Positions 15,705-24,972 of a stretch of DNA of 32,610 bases are shown here, piece by piece. The position numbers were made by a program, and so were the translations under genes. Below the pieces are notes generated by a model. The model was not told the DNA's origin. It ran no database searches and worked only from the letters and a program-made list of their open reading frames with translations. The stretch is from positions 1 through 32,610 of the forward strand of contig JAZQEH010000010.1 of NCBI GenBank assembly GCA_045538895.1, read 5' to 3'. The DNA comes from UMGS902 sp045538895. GTDB taxonomy: Bacteria; Bacillota; Clostridia; Oscillospirales; CAG-272. Positions within the stretch are counted from its first letter, which is position 1; every line of letters begins with the position of its first letter.

Positions 15705-18143
15705 ATGAAAAGCAATTCCACAGAAGTGAAAGCAGTAGCCGAAAAGCTTGAGGTCAAACTCTCTCGCTATTTCGGTTGCACCCCTGAAAATGCATCTGCT
15801 GAGCAGATGTACAAAGCTACAGCGATGACTGTTAAGGACATTCTCGCTGAAAAGCGCAATACCTTTAAAGAAAAAGTAAACAAGGCAGAGGGCAAGCGTG
15901 TGTACTACATGTGCATGGAGTTTCTCCTCGGCCGTTCTCTTAAAACCAACCTCCACAATCTCGGTCTTGTAGATGCATACAAGGGCGCACTCAAAAAGTT
16001 CGGCTTTGACATTGAAAGCCTTTATGAACTTGAGCCTGATGCAGGTCTTGGCAACGGCGGTCTTGGCCGTCTTGCTGCTTGCTTTATGGACTCGCTCGCT
16101 TCTCTTGACTACCCTGCAACAGGATTCTCTATTTGCTATGAATACGGTTTGTTTAAACAGAAGATTATTGACGGCTTGCAGATCGAGCTTCCCGACGTAT
16201 GGCTTCCCGGTGGCGATGTGTGGCTGGTGCCCCGTACCGACCGTACATTCCACGTTCGCTTTGGCGGTCAGATCATAGAAAAATGGGTTGGCGACGTTTG
16301 CGAAATCGGCTATGAAAACTGCGAAGAAATCGAAGCGGTTCCTTACGATATGATGATTTCGGGTGCTAACAGTGAAGGTGTCGGCAGACTTCGTCTTTGG
16401 AAGGCTCGTGACATCACCAACTTCAACATGTCACTCTTTACTCAGGGTCAGTATGCTCAGGCTCTTGAGGAAAGCACAAAGGCTGAAACTATTTCCAAGG
16501 TTCTCTACCCCTCCGACAACCACATCGAAGGTAAGCTTCTCCGTCTTAAGCAGCAGTATTTCCTTGTAAGTGCTTCTGTACAGAGCATTCTCCGTGACCA
16601 CATGGCGGTTTATGGCACACTTGAAAACCTCCCCGACAAGGTTGCAATTCATATCAACGATACTCACCCTGCACTCTGCATCCCCGAACTTATGCGTATC
16701 CTTGTGGATGACCACCGTTTCAGCTGGGATAAGGCTTGGGATATCGTTACACGCACTGTTTCTTACACCAACCATACCGTTCTCCCCGAAGCTCTTGAAA
16801 CATGGGATGAACAGCTCTTCGGCCTTACTCTTCCCCGCATGCACATGATCATCAAGGAAATCAACGAGCGTTTCTGTAAGGAAGCGTGGGAAAAGCTCCC
16901 TGCAAACTGGGATAAGATTTCCGGTCTTGCAATTCTTGCAAACGGCAGAGTAAGAATGGCTAACCTCGCTGTTATCGGTTCTCACCATATCAACGGTGTT
17001 TCCAAGATTCACTCCGAAATCCTTGTAAACTCTGTATTCAAGGATTTCTACCGCATTTATCCCGAACGCTTCACCAACGTAACAAACGGTATTGCTCACC
17101 GCCGCTGGCTCTGTTATTCCAACCCCAAGCTCACAGCCCTTATTGATGAGTGTATCGGTGAAGACTACAAGAAGAATCCAAGAGCACTCGGCGAGTTCCG
17201 CAAGTTTGAAAAGGATGAGTCTGTGCTTACCCGTCTTGGTGAAATCAAGCATGACAACAAGGTTGCCTTTGCAAACAAACTCAAGTCGGCAACAGGCCAG
17301 ATTATCAATCCCGATTCAATTTTCGACGTACAGATCAAGCGTTTGCACGAATACAAGCGTCAGCTTCTTAACGCTTTGAACATCATCAACACCTACCTCG
17401 ACCTTAAAGAAAATCCTAACCTCGATATCGTTCCTCAGACGTATCTGTTCGGTGCAAAGGCGGCTCCCGGTTATATGATGGCAAAGCAGATCATCAAACT
17501 GATTTGCTATATTTCAAAGGAAATCGAGGCAGATCCTATTATCCGTGAAAAGCTCCGTGTTGTATTCCTTGAAAACTACAGCGTAAGCATGGCTGAAGCG
17601 CTCATTCCCTCTGCAGAAATCAGCGAACAGATTTCTCTTGCAGGTAAGGAAGCAAGCGGTACCGGCTGCATGAAGCTTATGATCAACGGTGCGCTTACCA
17701 TCGGTACCCTTGACGGTGCTAATATCGAAATGCGTGAGCAAGCAGGCGAGGATAATATGTTTATCTTCGGTCTTGACTGTGAGGGCGTTGACGACCTCTG
17801 GAACAAGGGCTACCACGCTATCGACTACTACCACACAAGCATGGCTCTCCGCAGAACTATTGACCGTTTGCGTGTTGGCTTTGCAGGCGAAAGCTTTGCG
17901 GATATCGCAAACTATCTCACCTCTGCCGGCGGAGTTGCAGACCCCTATATGTGTCTTGCCGACTTTGAGTCATACAAGGCTGAGCATGACCGTGCAATCT
18001 CCATTTATCCCAACCAGAAGCTCTGGAACAAGATGTCCGTTAACAACATCGCAGGTGCGGGCGAATTTGCTGCTGACCGTAGCATTGATGAATATGCACA
18101 GCGTATCTGGAACATCCAGAGAATGGTTAAAAAGGGCAAATAA
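15705..18143 (+). CDS. glgP: Glycogen/alpha-glucan phosphorylase (GT35)
   Basis: 812 aa, full length. It releases glucose-1-phosphate from the ends of glycogen or maltodextrin using phosphate and pyridoxal phosphate. Family segments: EPDAGLGNGGLGRLAACFMD, NDTHPALCIPELMRILVD, FTNVTNGIAHRRWL, VQIKRLHEYKRQLLNAL, FGAKAAPGYMMAKQIIKLI and the PLP-Lys region EASGTGCMKLMINGALTIGT with the Lys in place (N and F of the usual GTGNMKF are C and L here). AAGGAG lies 11 nt from the ATG, a slightly long spacing. It has its own promoter, so degradation can be regulated apart from synthesis, and it is followed by a strong hairpin and then the GH13 and pncB genes. Confidence 0.96.
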   Translation: MKSNSTEVKAVAEKLEVKLSRYFGCTPENASAEQMYKATAMTVKDILAEKRNTFKEKVNKAEGKRVYYMCMEFLLGRSLKTNLHNLGLVDAYKGALKKFGFDIESLYELEPDAGLGNGGLGRLAACFMDSLASLDYPATGFSICYEYGLFKQKIIDGLQIELPDVWLPGGDVWLVPRTDRTFHVRFGGQIIEKWVGDVCEIGYENCEEIEAVPYDMMISGANSEGVGRLRLWKARDITNFNMSLFTQGQYAQALEESTKAETISKVLYPSDNHIEGKLLRLKQQYFLVSASVQSILRDHMAVYGTLENLPDKVAIHINDTHPALCIPELMRILVDDHRFSWDKAWDIVTRTVSYTNHTVLPEALETWDEQLFGLTLPRMHMIIKEINERFCKEAWEKLPANWDKISGLAILANGRVRMANLAVIGSHHINGVSKIHSEILVNSVFKDFYRIYPERFTNVTNGIAHRRWLCYSNPKLTALIDECIGEDYKKNPRALGEFRKFEKDESVLTRLGEIKHDNKVAFANKLKSATGQIINPDSIFDVQIKRLHEYKRQLLNALNIINTYLDLKENPNLDIVPQTYLFGAKAAPGYMMAKQIIKLICYISKEIEADPIIREKLRVVFLENYSVSMAEALIPSAEISEQISLAGKEASGTGCMKLMINGALTIGTLDGANIEMREQAGEDNMFIFGLDCEGVDDLWNKGYHAIDYYHTSMALRRTIDRLRVGFAGESFADIANYLTSAGGVADPYMCLADFESYKAEHDRAISIYPNQKLWNKMSVNNIAGAGEFAADRSIDEYAQRIWNIQRMVKKGK

Positions 18144-18160
18144 GTTAATATATCCATCAT

Positions 18161-18188
18161 TATGCGTGCCGTGTATACGGCACGCATA
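18161..18188 (+). terminator. Hairpin between glgP and the GH13 gene (attenuator or mRNA stabiliser)
   Basis: TATGCGTGCCGT / ACGGCACGCATA, a perfect 12-bp GC-rich stem with a GTAT loop, 17 nt after the glgP stop. The sequence after it (AAATACATTT) lacks a proper T-run, so partial termination or 3' end protection of glgP mRNA is more likely than full termination. Confidence 0.6.
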
Positions 18189-18214
18189 AAATACATTTAT
18201 ACGACGAGGATTTT

Positions 18215-20086
18215 ATGCAGCAGGTTACCATTATCAAGACAGTGGACGGAAAAGACTGCACTTTCAGCAGTTCGTTTGCCGCAAACGTTAAACCGAAAAT
18301 AACTATGAAAATTCCACGCTCTCTTGAGCTTGTGGACCCGTCTATGATAATCTGCCGTGACGGCCACAGAGATAGGTCTTTACTCCCGTTTTATGAGGGG
18401 TTAAGCGGTGACGATGACGTCTTCACCTTTACGCTCGACCTTGAAAAGCTTTGTGAAAGCGAACAAGACGGTCTTTTTTACTATGAGTTCCGCTTTGCGC
18501 ATAACGGAAGAACACTGTACACTTCAAGCATTAATAACGTAGACTTTCATCTTTCGGAGCATCCCGCAAGACGTTTTATTCTGCTTGTCTATGAGAAGGG
18601 TTTCAAAACTCCCGAAAGCTACTACGGTACCACAATGTACCATGTTTTTGTTGACCGCTTTGCAAAGAGTGATAAAAAACTACCGGTGCGTGATGATGCT
18701 ATCATGCGTGAGGATTGGGACACCGGCATTCCCGAATACGCACCGTATCCGGGTGCACCGCTTAAAAACAATCAGTTCTTCGGCGGTAGTCTGTGGGGTG
18801 TTATAGAAAAGCTTGATTATCTTGAAAGCCTTTCTGTAAACTGTCTGTACTTAAGTCCGATTTTCAAGGCTTATTCAAACCACAAGTACGATACCGGAAA
18901 CTATCTTGAGATAGACGAGATGTTCGGCGGTAAAGAGGCGTTTGACGCACTCATTAAAGAATGTAACAAGCGTGGAATCAAGGTTATCCTTGACGGTGTA
19001 TTCAACCATACCGGTGACAACAGCCTTTATTTCAACCGCTATGGCAATTATGAGGGAGTGGGTGCATACCAGAGCGAAAATTCGCCGTATTCGGATTGGT
19101 ACCACTTTTTGCGTTTTCCATCAAAGTACGAATGCTGGTGGGGTATCGATATTCTGCCAAGACTCAATCATTCTTCCCGTGAATGCCGCAACTACTTTGT
19201 CGGCAAAGACGGCGTTTGCGAGCATTACATAAACGAGGGTATCGGAGGATGGCGACTCGACGTTGCCGATGAGCTTTCGGATGTGTTTTTAGACTCGCTC
19301 CGTGACGTTGTAAAAAAGGCAAACCCGGATGCACTTATAATCGGTGAGGTTTGGGAAAATGCCGCAGAAAAGGTTGCCTACGGCACACGCCGTCGCTATT
19401 TGCGCGGCAAGCAGCTTGACAGCGTAATGAACTATCCTACAAAGAACGGAATTATAGATTACGTTAAAAGCGGTAACTGCAATATTCTTTACAACACAGT
19501 AACAGAAATCTACTCTTGCTATCCTAAAGCAGTTTGCGACTGTCTTATGAATCTGCTCGGCACACATGATACCGAACGTATACTCACGGTCCTTGCAGGC
19601 AGAAGTGCCGAGGGACTTTCAAACACCGAACTTTCCACCTTACGTATGAGTGATGATGAAAGAGCACGTGGCATAGCAATGCTTAAGATGGCAAGTGCAA
19701 TTCAGTATACGCTCTACGGCTTTCCGTCAGTTTTTTACGGTGACGAAGCCGGCATAGAGGGCTACCGTGACCCATTCTGCCGTATGCCGTTCCCATGGGG
19801 CAGAGAGTGCAAGGAGCTTACCGAGCACTACAAGGCTCTTGGTAAAATCAGAAAAGAACACAGCGTTTATGCAGGCGGCTATTTCAAAGTCCTCACACAT
19901 GACGGCGGTCTGTTTGCATTTGTGCGTGAAAACGAAAAAGAAAAGCTACTCACCGTTGCTTCACGTGTTTCCTTCCCTGTCAAGTATAGCGTTAACGGCA
20001 AGTGGCATGATTTGATAAGCGGTGACAAGGGCGAGGGCGAAATCATGCTTGAACCCGATACGTTCAGAATTATCGAATTACTTTAA
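18215..20086 (+). CDS. Cytoplasmic GH13 alpha-glucan hydrolase (neopullulanase/alpha-amylase-like)
   Basis: 623 aa. About 130 N-terminal residues form a beta-rich domain, then the GH13 barrel begins at MYHVFVDRFAKS. All four classical GH13 regions are visible: DGVFNH (I), GWRLDVADEL with the nucleophile Asp (II), IIGEVWE with the acid/base Glu (III) and LLGTHDTERI with His-Asp (IV), plus NCLYLSPIF. There is no signal peptide, so it acts inside the cell. The wide NHKYDTGNYLEIDEMFGG stretch fits neopullulanase/cyclomaltodextrinase-type or amylase enzymes; the subfamily cannot be fixed by eye. With no GlgX or pullulanase seen nearby, it may trim or debranch glycogen limit dextrins left by GlgP. 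GAGG precedes the ATG by six bases; pncB follows after 9 nt. Confidence 0.9.
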   Translation: MQQVTIIKTVDGKDCTFSSSFAANVKPKITMKIPRSLELVDPSMIICRDGHRDRSLLPFYEGLSGDDDVFTFTLDLEKLCESEQDGLFYYEFRFAHNGRTLYTSSINNVDFHLSEHPARRFILLVYEKGFKTPESYYGTTMYHVFVDRFAKSDKKLPVRDDAIMREDWDTGIPEYAPYPGAPLKNNQFFGGSLWGVIEKLDYLESLSVNCLYLSPIFKAYSNHKYDTGNYLEIDEMFGGKEAFDALIKECNKRGIKVILDGVFNHTGDNSLYFNRYGNYEGVGAYQSENSPYSDWYHFLRFPSKYECWWGIDILPRLNHSSRECRNYFVGKDGVCEHYINEGIGGWRLDVADELSDVFLDSLRDVVKKANPDALIIGEVWENAAEKVAYGTRRRYLRGKQLDSVMNYPTKNGIIDYVKSGNCNILYNTVTEIYSCYPKAVCDCLMNLLGTHDTERILTVLAGRSAEGLSNTELSTLRMSDDERARGIAMLKMASAIQYTLYGFPSVFYGDEAGIEGYRDPFCRMPFPWGRECKELTEHYKALGKIRKEHSVYAGGYFKVLTHDGGLFAFVRENEKEKLLTVASRVSFPVKYSVNGKWHDLISGDKGEGEIMLEPDTFRIIELL

Positions 20087-20095
20087 GGAGAAAAA

Positions 20096-21547
20096 ATGAG
20101 CGAAAGCAAAAGACAGAATTTCACCATGCTTTGCGACTACTATGAGTTGACAATGGCAAACGGCTATTTCAAAGCAGGCATGGCTGACAGCATAACCTAT
20201 TTTGACATGTTTTTCCGTGATGTACCCGATGGCGGCGGTTTTGCCATTTGTGCAGGACTTGAACAGTTCATCGAATACATCAAGAATCTTAAATTTACCG
20301 ATGAGGACATCGAATACTTACGCTCTAAAAACGTATTTGATGAAGCATTTCTTGAAAGTTTGAAGACCTTCAAGTTCACAGGTGACATCTATGCAGTTCC
20401 CGAGGGCACACCGATTTTCCCAGGTGAACCCATTGTAACCGTGCGTGCCCCTGCGGCAGAGGCGCAGTTCATAGAAACGTATTTGTTGCTTGCAATCAAC
20501 CATCAATCGCTCATCGCTACAAAGGCTAACCGCATTGTCCGTGCATCAAAAGGCAGAGCGGTTGCAGAGTTCGGCTCACGCCGTGCGCAAGGTGCCGACG
20601 GTGCCTATCTCGGCGCAAGAGCCGCTTATATCGGCGGTGTAAATGCCACCGCATGCACCATCTCCGACCGTGATTTCGGTGTTCCGGCAACAGGCACAAT
20701 GGCACATTCATGGGTGCAGATGTTTGACAGCGAATACGAAGCCTTCAAAACCTATTGCGAAACCTATCCTACCAACGCTACTCTGCTTGTTGACACCTAC
20801 AACACGCTGAAAAGCGGTGTGCCTAATGCAATCAAGGTGTTCAAAGAGGTTCTTCTCCCCAAGGGAATCACTAAATGTGCAATCCGACTTGACTCGGGCG
20901 ATATTGCCTACATTTCCAAAAAAGCACGCAAGATGCTTGATGAGGCAGGCCTTACCGAGTGCAAAATAGTTGCTTCGAACTCACTTGACGAGGAGATTAT
21001 ACTTGCGCTTATCCGTCAGGGTGCTGAAATTGACTCTTTCGGTGTCGGTGAGCGTTTGATTACTTCAAAGAGTACCCCCGTTTTCGGCGGTGTGTACAAG
21101 CTTTGTGCAAGAGAGATGCCGGACGGCGAGATAGTTCCCAAAATCAAAATCAGCGAGAATGCCGCTAAAATTACAAATCCTCATTATAAAAAGGTGTACC
21201 GCCTTTATGATAAGGAAAACGGCAAGGCGATTGCCGATTACATTGCACTTTATGATGAGGTTATTGACGAAAATGCTCCGCTTGAACTTTTCGACCCCGA
21301 GCATACCTGGAAGCGTAAGACAATTATCGATTTTACGGTTCGTGAACTTCAGGTGCCGATTTTTATAAACGGCGAATGTGTTTACACTTCCCCGTCAACC
21401 GAAGAAATCAGAGAGTATTGCCTGAAAGAAGTTGACACGCTCTGGGACGAGGTAAAGCGATTCCAGAATCCGCACAACTACTACGTTGACCTTTCGCAAA
21501 AGCTCTGGAACATCAAGCAGGATTTGCTCCAAAAAGCAAGTAAATAG
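20096..21547 (+). CDS. pncB: Nicotinate phosphoribosyltransferase
   Basis: 483 aa, usual length for the bacterial enzyme. It joins nicotinate to PRPP, giving nicotinate mononucleotide, the entry step of NAD salvage (Preiss-Handler pathway). Hallmarks: LCDYYELTMANGYF, FGSRRAQGADGAYLGARAAY, PATGTMAHSWVQMF with the His that is phosphorylated in this family, LVDTYNTLKSGVPNAI, RLDSGDIAYISKKARKMLD and VASNSLDEEII. AAGGAG lies five bases before the ATG, and only 9 nt separate it from the GH13 gene, so it is translated from the glycogen-degradation transcript. Terminated by a long hairpin. Its pairing with glycogen genes is not explained by its biochemistry. Confidence 0.95.
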   Translation: MSESKRQNFTMLCDYYELTMANGYFKAGMADSITYFDMFFRDVPDGGGFAICAGLEQFIEYIKNLKFTDEDIEYLRSKNVFDEAFLESLKTFKFTGDIYAVPEGTPIFPGEPIVTVRAPAAEAQFIETYLLLAINHQSLIATKANRIVRASKGRAVAEFGSRRAQGADGAYLGARAAYIGGVNATACTISDRDFGVPATGTMAHSWVQMFDSEYEAFKTYCETYPTNATLLVDTYNTLKSGVPNAIKVFKEVLLPKGITKCAIRLDSGDIAYISKKARKMLDEAGLTECKIVASNSLDEEIILALIRQGAEIDSFGVGERLITSKSTPVFGGVYKLCAREMPDGEIVPKIKISENAAKITNPHYKKVYRLYDKENGKAIADYIALYDEVIDENAPLELFDPEHTWKRKTIIDFTVRELQVPIFINGECVYTSPSTEEIREYCLKEVDTLWDEVKRFQNPHNYYVDLSQKLWNIKQDLLQKASK

Positions 21548-21549
21548 AG

Positions 21550-21586
21550 AAAAAGGACAAGTTTCGATATGAAACTTGTCCTTTTT
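21550..21586. terminator. Terminator of the glgP-GH13-pncB unit
   Basis: AAAAAGGACAAGTTTC / GAAACTTGTCCTTTTT, a perfect 16-bp stem with a GATAT loop, 2 nt after the pncB stop. The stem ends in T5, serving the plus strand. It also stands 1 nt after the end of the convergent membrane-protein gene and may work in both directions. Confidence 0.85.
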
Positions 21587-21587
21587 G

Positions 21588-22136
21588 TTACTTTTCGTAG
21601 CGATAAAGTTTTGCGGGGTATGTACGTACAACTTTATTGCTTTTGCTTGGTATTATTACAAGATAAAAAGTATCACCGTTCATTGAAAACTCGCTGTAGC
21701 CCGGAACTCTGCCATGCTTTGAAAAATAGAATACGTTTTCGTACCTTTGCCTGAAGCGACCACGCAATCTGTTGCGAAGTCTTTCTATAAAATAATCGCT
21801 TTCCCAAAGCTCATGTTCTGCCATTCTATCGAGTTTGTCCTCTACAATTTCAAAGATGCCTTTCTTCGCAATATACACAATTTCGATTACTGCATACCAG
21901 TCTAAAGCAACATCAAAAAAGAGCAGAATAGCCGCTAAAACAGGAAGCGACGCCAGTGCAACTGCAAATTTTGGAATATAAATGTCAGAGTATCCTCGAA
22001 TTATTAATAAAGACAGTGCCAAGAATCCGCAAGCAAATAAGGTTCCTACGACGTTTGTTATAATTGGAAACGTAAGTTCACCAAGCATTTCAGTTTTTAC
22101 GCTTTCTTTGGTTATTACTCTTCTTTCGTCAGCCAT
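21588..22136 (-). CDS. Small membrane protein of unknown function, coupled to the upstream lipoprotein gene
   Basis: About 182 aa from the ATG at 22136 (MADERRVITKES); a GTG at 22142 is an alternative with a slightly better-spaced AAAGG. The gene start overlaps the end of the lipoprotein gene by 8 nt, so translational coupling is likely. Two hydrophobic segments are seen, roughly residues 20-47 (FPIITNVVGTLFACGFLALS) and 54-80 (FAVALASLPVLAAILLFFDV), followed by a charged, Arg-rich stretch (FIERLRNRLRGRFRQRYENV) and a C-terminal soluble part ending FYLVIIPSKSNKVVRTYPAK. I do not recognise the family. Its tie to the lipoprotein suggests a joint role at the cell envelope. Confidence 0.7.
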   Translation of the reverse strand: MADERRVITKESVKTEMLGELTFPIITNVVGTLFACGFLALSLLIIRGYSDIYIPKFAVALASLPVLAAILLFFDVALDWYAVIEIVYIAKKGIFEIVEDKLDRMAEHELWESDYFIERLRNRLRGRFRQRYENVFYFSKHGRVPGYSEFSMNGDTFYLVIIPSKSNKVVRTYPAKLYRYEK

Positions 22137-24930
22137 TTTCACCAACTACCTTTTGGTATAGCTCATACTGCTCGGGAGTGCAATCCATATATTCATAGCT
22201 TTCTGCCATCATACCGTCACGGGTTGCGTAAACTACTCTGCCGTATTCGTCATAAGAATAGTGCATAGGATAATAGAAGAAGTTTTCATTGTTTCCAAAA
22301 GGATATGAAAGTTTTCTTTCACCACGCACAGTTTCGCATGACACAAGTTTACCTTCCTCATCGTATACAAGCAAAATCTCGCAAGCAAATGCCATCTCAC
22401 CGTTTTCGTCAATATGATAATGTGTGTCGGTGCGTACACGTCCGTCTGTACTGTAGCTTACAGATGCTTCATGCTCCTTTATATACTTACCCGTGGCAAG
22501 GTCATACTTTTCAACGGTAGCACCTTTTATTCTGCCGTCATCGTAGAACAGGTAGGTGTCAACAGTTTCATACTCGCCAGCCGCCTCGATATCGGGATTC
22601 CATATCTCCGATACACGCCAAAGCGTTCCGTTTGGCAGATACTCGTAAAGATGTATTTCGTAAGAGTAACCGTCGGGGAGCACCTGCTTTGTTTTAAGCG
22701 TTCCATCAGGATAATAGGTGCAAATAATATAGTCAAAGACCCGACCATAGCTGATACGCTTTGTCAATATCATATTGCCGTTTTCGTCATAGGTATACTC
22801 CTGTCCGAAATCGCCCTCGTTATTTACTTCGTATTCACGTATAAGGCGTCCTTGTTCGTCATAGGTATATTCGGTGACGCCCTCGGTATACCTTACCTCT
22901 GCAGTTGTAAAAAACGAGCTTCTTATAAGAAGTCCTTGCTCGTTATATTCCCATTTTTCACTGTAACTATCGTCAAATCCCAACGATTTATAATAGTTGC
23001 TGCTTTCAAAATACAACGGCTTGCCGTCAATATACGTCTTTTTAGAAGTCAGCTCTCCGTCCGCATTATAATCCTCGACCTTGGCAATCAGCCCGTTTTC
23101 ATCATAGGTATAAAAACGTTTTGATGTAAACTTGCCGTTTTCATCATACGTCATGGATTTATAATGGAGTCCTTCGCTGTTGTAATATTCCTCGGTGTTA
23201 TTATTGTACTTTACAACCATTCCACCGTCTGAAGTAAACTCATATTTGACAACGCTTCCCCAGTTTCCTCTTTCGGAGATTACATAAGGGGTGTCTTTGG
23301 TTGGCTTTGTTACACGGTCAAAGTCAAGCAATATCAGATCATCTGCGGAAAAGGTGAAATAGAATCTGCCATAGTCTTCGTGACTCTCATCCTCAAAACC
23401 GCTATAGCCGTCCATGAGATTAAACTCAACAATAATCTGTCCGTTTTCCGTGCGTGTATTTGTATCGACACATGCATATGAAGAACGGCGGATACCAATG
23501 CCATTAGGTACGCGAAGGAGTCCGAGATTTGTGTCAAGCAATTCTTTATAATGCTCAGAGGATTTCCAATCGCTGATTCTGAATGTGTGCAAATTTATAT
23601 AATCTGCATCTTCGGGCGAAATCTCATAGAACATTCCGTCCTCGGAAAGCGATACCATATCGTTATACGGATGCTCGGCATTATCGTCATACATGCAAAG
23701 TGACACAAGGAAATAAAAGAGTTCGTGACCACTGTAGGCATAATCCCACATCTCAAAATCGTATGGAATAACATGATTTATGATTTGCTCTGCAAGCAGT
23801 TTTGCGGCACGTTCTTTGCTTTCTTCGGTAGAAAGCTCGGTATATCCCGGCTGTACTACTACGATTTTTTCACCATATACAAACATACTGCCGTCAAAAC
23901 GGTGTGGATAAACTATTTTACCGAGTTCTTTTTCAAAATCCGCACTGTAAATGGTAACTTCTGTATTCAAGCTGTACAATGGATATTCTGCGTTACCCGG
24001 AAATTCAAGCCATAAAGAACCGTCAAACATATAGTAGCAATCGCTCTTTAACGTAAACGCTCCGTCTACTTCCTCACGGGAAGCAATTAAAGTGCCGTTG
24101 CCGCTTAAATCGTGCTTATATATTTCCCAGTCAATATAGTCCTTTTCAACGGTAGTAAAGAACCCACCATCAAAGAATGGGTACGGATACTGTCCCTCAA
24201 GCACCTCGGTTTTCTCGCCGGTTTCTACGTTGTATATTCCATAGCCTGCCATCCATTCGTATCCCGAAATCCAATAAACGAATCGGGTATTGTCAATGAA
24301 TTCGCATGGACCGTAGCCACGGTGTGAGCCAAGACTGCCGCTTCTGTCGTCGGATAAAACCTGCTTAACGCTTCCGTCGGGATATTTTACATTAACAGTA
24401 CCGTTACCTTCGCCGTCAAAGGTTCGGTATGCGGCATATTTGCCATCCGGGGACGTTGCATATTCATATGTATACACGTCACGTGCGGTTACCGTATGAG
24501 AAAACGCACCGTTTTTTTCGGCAATGACAATAGCATAATCATTTGAAATCAATGCATAGTTGCCATCCACATAACCTGTGGTCAAATAATCATGTTCTAA
24601 ATCTACCGCCGAATCATAAATAAACTCGCACTTTTCAAGGTCTAAGACAGATATGTTTTCATAGTGTCCGGTGTTTGTTACGCCGGTTGAGTATCTGATA
24701 AACACAACGTATCTGTCGTTATAGCGATATGAATGATACGAAATTCCGTCATACATCGGAATATGCACATGTTCGACAGGCATATCCGAGATAATATCGT
24801 CGCTTATTCCGGAGGTTGTTTCCATAGTCGTTTCAGCCACGGTTGTGGTTTGCGTAGTGCTTTCTTCTACTGTAACCTCACACGATGCTAAAAGCATAAC
24901 AAGCACAAGAACTAATATAAGTTTTTTCAT
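22129..24930 (-). CDS. Large lipoprotein with propeller-like N-terminal part and C-terminal YD/RHS-like repeats
   Basis: 933 aa. Residues 1-17 are a lipoprotein signal peptide with the lipobox LASC and the lipid-anchored Cys17, followed by a Thr/Glu-rich spacer to about residue 45. Residues about 50-400 resemble a beta-propeller of WD40/TolB type (RYNDRYVVFIRYSTG, TSPDGKYAAYRTFDGEG). Residues about 575-930 carry many repeats of the form YxYDENGxL/YDEQGRLI, for example YTYDENGLIAKVEDY, YTYDEQGRLIREY, YTYDENGNMILTKRI and YSYDEYGRVVYATRDG, as in RHS/YD proteins, though without a recognisable RHS core or toxin tail. AAGGAGG precedes the ATG by five bases. It is expected on the outer face of the membrane. 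Function unknown; carbohydrate or envelope binding is a guess. Confidence 0.8.
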   Translation of the reverse strand: MKKLILVLVLVMLLASCEVTVEESTTQTTTVAETTMETTSGISDDIISDMPVEHVHIPMYDGISYHSYRYNDRYVVFIRYSTGVTNTGHYENISVLDLEKCEFIYDSAVDLEHDYLTTGYVDGNYALISNDYAIVIAEKNGAFSHTVTARDVYTYEYATSPDGKYAAYRTFDGEGNGTVNVKYPDGSVKQVLSDDRSGSLGSHRGYGPCEFIDNTRFVYWISGYEWMAGYGIYNVETGEKTEVLEGQYPYPFFDGGFFTTVEKDYIDWEIYKHDLSGNGTLIASREEVDGAFTLKSDCYYMFDGSLWLEFPGNAEYPLYSLNTEVTIYSADFEKELGKIVYPHRFDGSMFVYGEKIVVVQPGYTELSTEESKERAAKLLAEQIINHVIPYDFEMWDYAYSGHELFYFLVSLCMYDDNAEHPYNDMVSLSEDGMFYEISPEDADYINLHTFRISDWKSSEHYKELLDTNLGLLRVPNGIGIRRSSYACVDTNTRTENGQIIVEFNLMDGYSGFEDESHEDYGRFYFTFSADDLILLDFDRVTKPTKDTPYVISERGNWGSVVKYEFTSDGGMVVKYNNNTEEYYNSEGLHYKSMTYDENGKFTSKRFYTYDENGLIAKVEDYNADGELTSKKTYIDGKPLYFESSNYYKSLGFDDSYSEKWEYNEQGLLIRSSFFTTAEVRYTEGVTEYTYDEQGRLIREYEVNNEGDFGQEYTYDENGNMILTKRISYGRVFDYIICTYYPDGTLKTKQVLPDGYSYEIHLYEYLPNGTLWRVSEIWNPDIEAAGEYETVDTYLFYDDGRIKGATVEKYDLATGKYIKEHEASVSYSTDGRVRTDTHYHIDENGEMAFACEILLVYDEEGKLVSCETVRGERKLSYPFGNNENFFYYPMHYSYDEYGRVVYATRDGMMAESYEYMDCTPEQYELYQKVVGENG

Positions 24931-24972
24931 AATGCCTCCTTGAGCGGTAAATTAAAGTTAATGTGAGTAACA

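Noticed and set aside
16431..17252. A 273-codon minus-strand frame in glgP.
   Set aside because: Antisense to a highly conserved part of glycogen phosphorylase; no promoter or ribosome binding site.
21588..24930. The YD-repeat lipoprotein and small membrane protein as a toxin-immunity pair.
   Set aside because: No RHS core, no variable toxin domain at the C-terminus and a lipoprotein signal instead of a secretion-system leader; the evidence supports only an envelope-linked pair.
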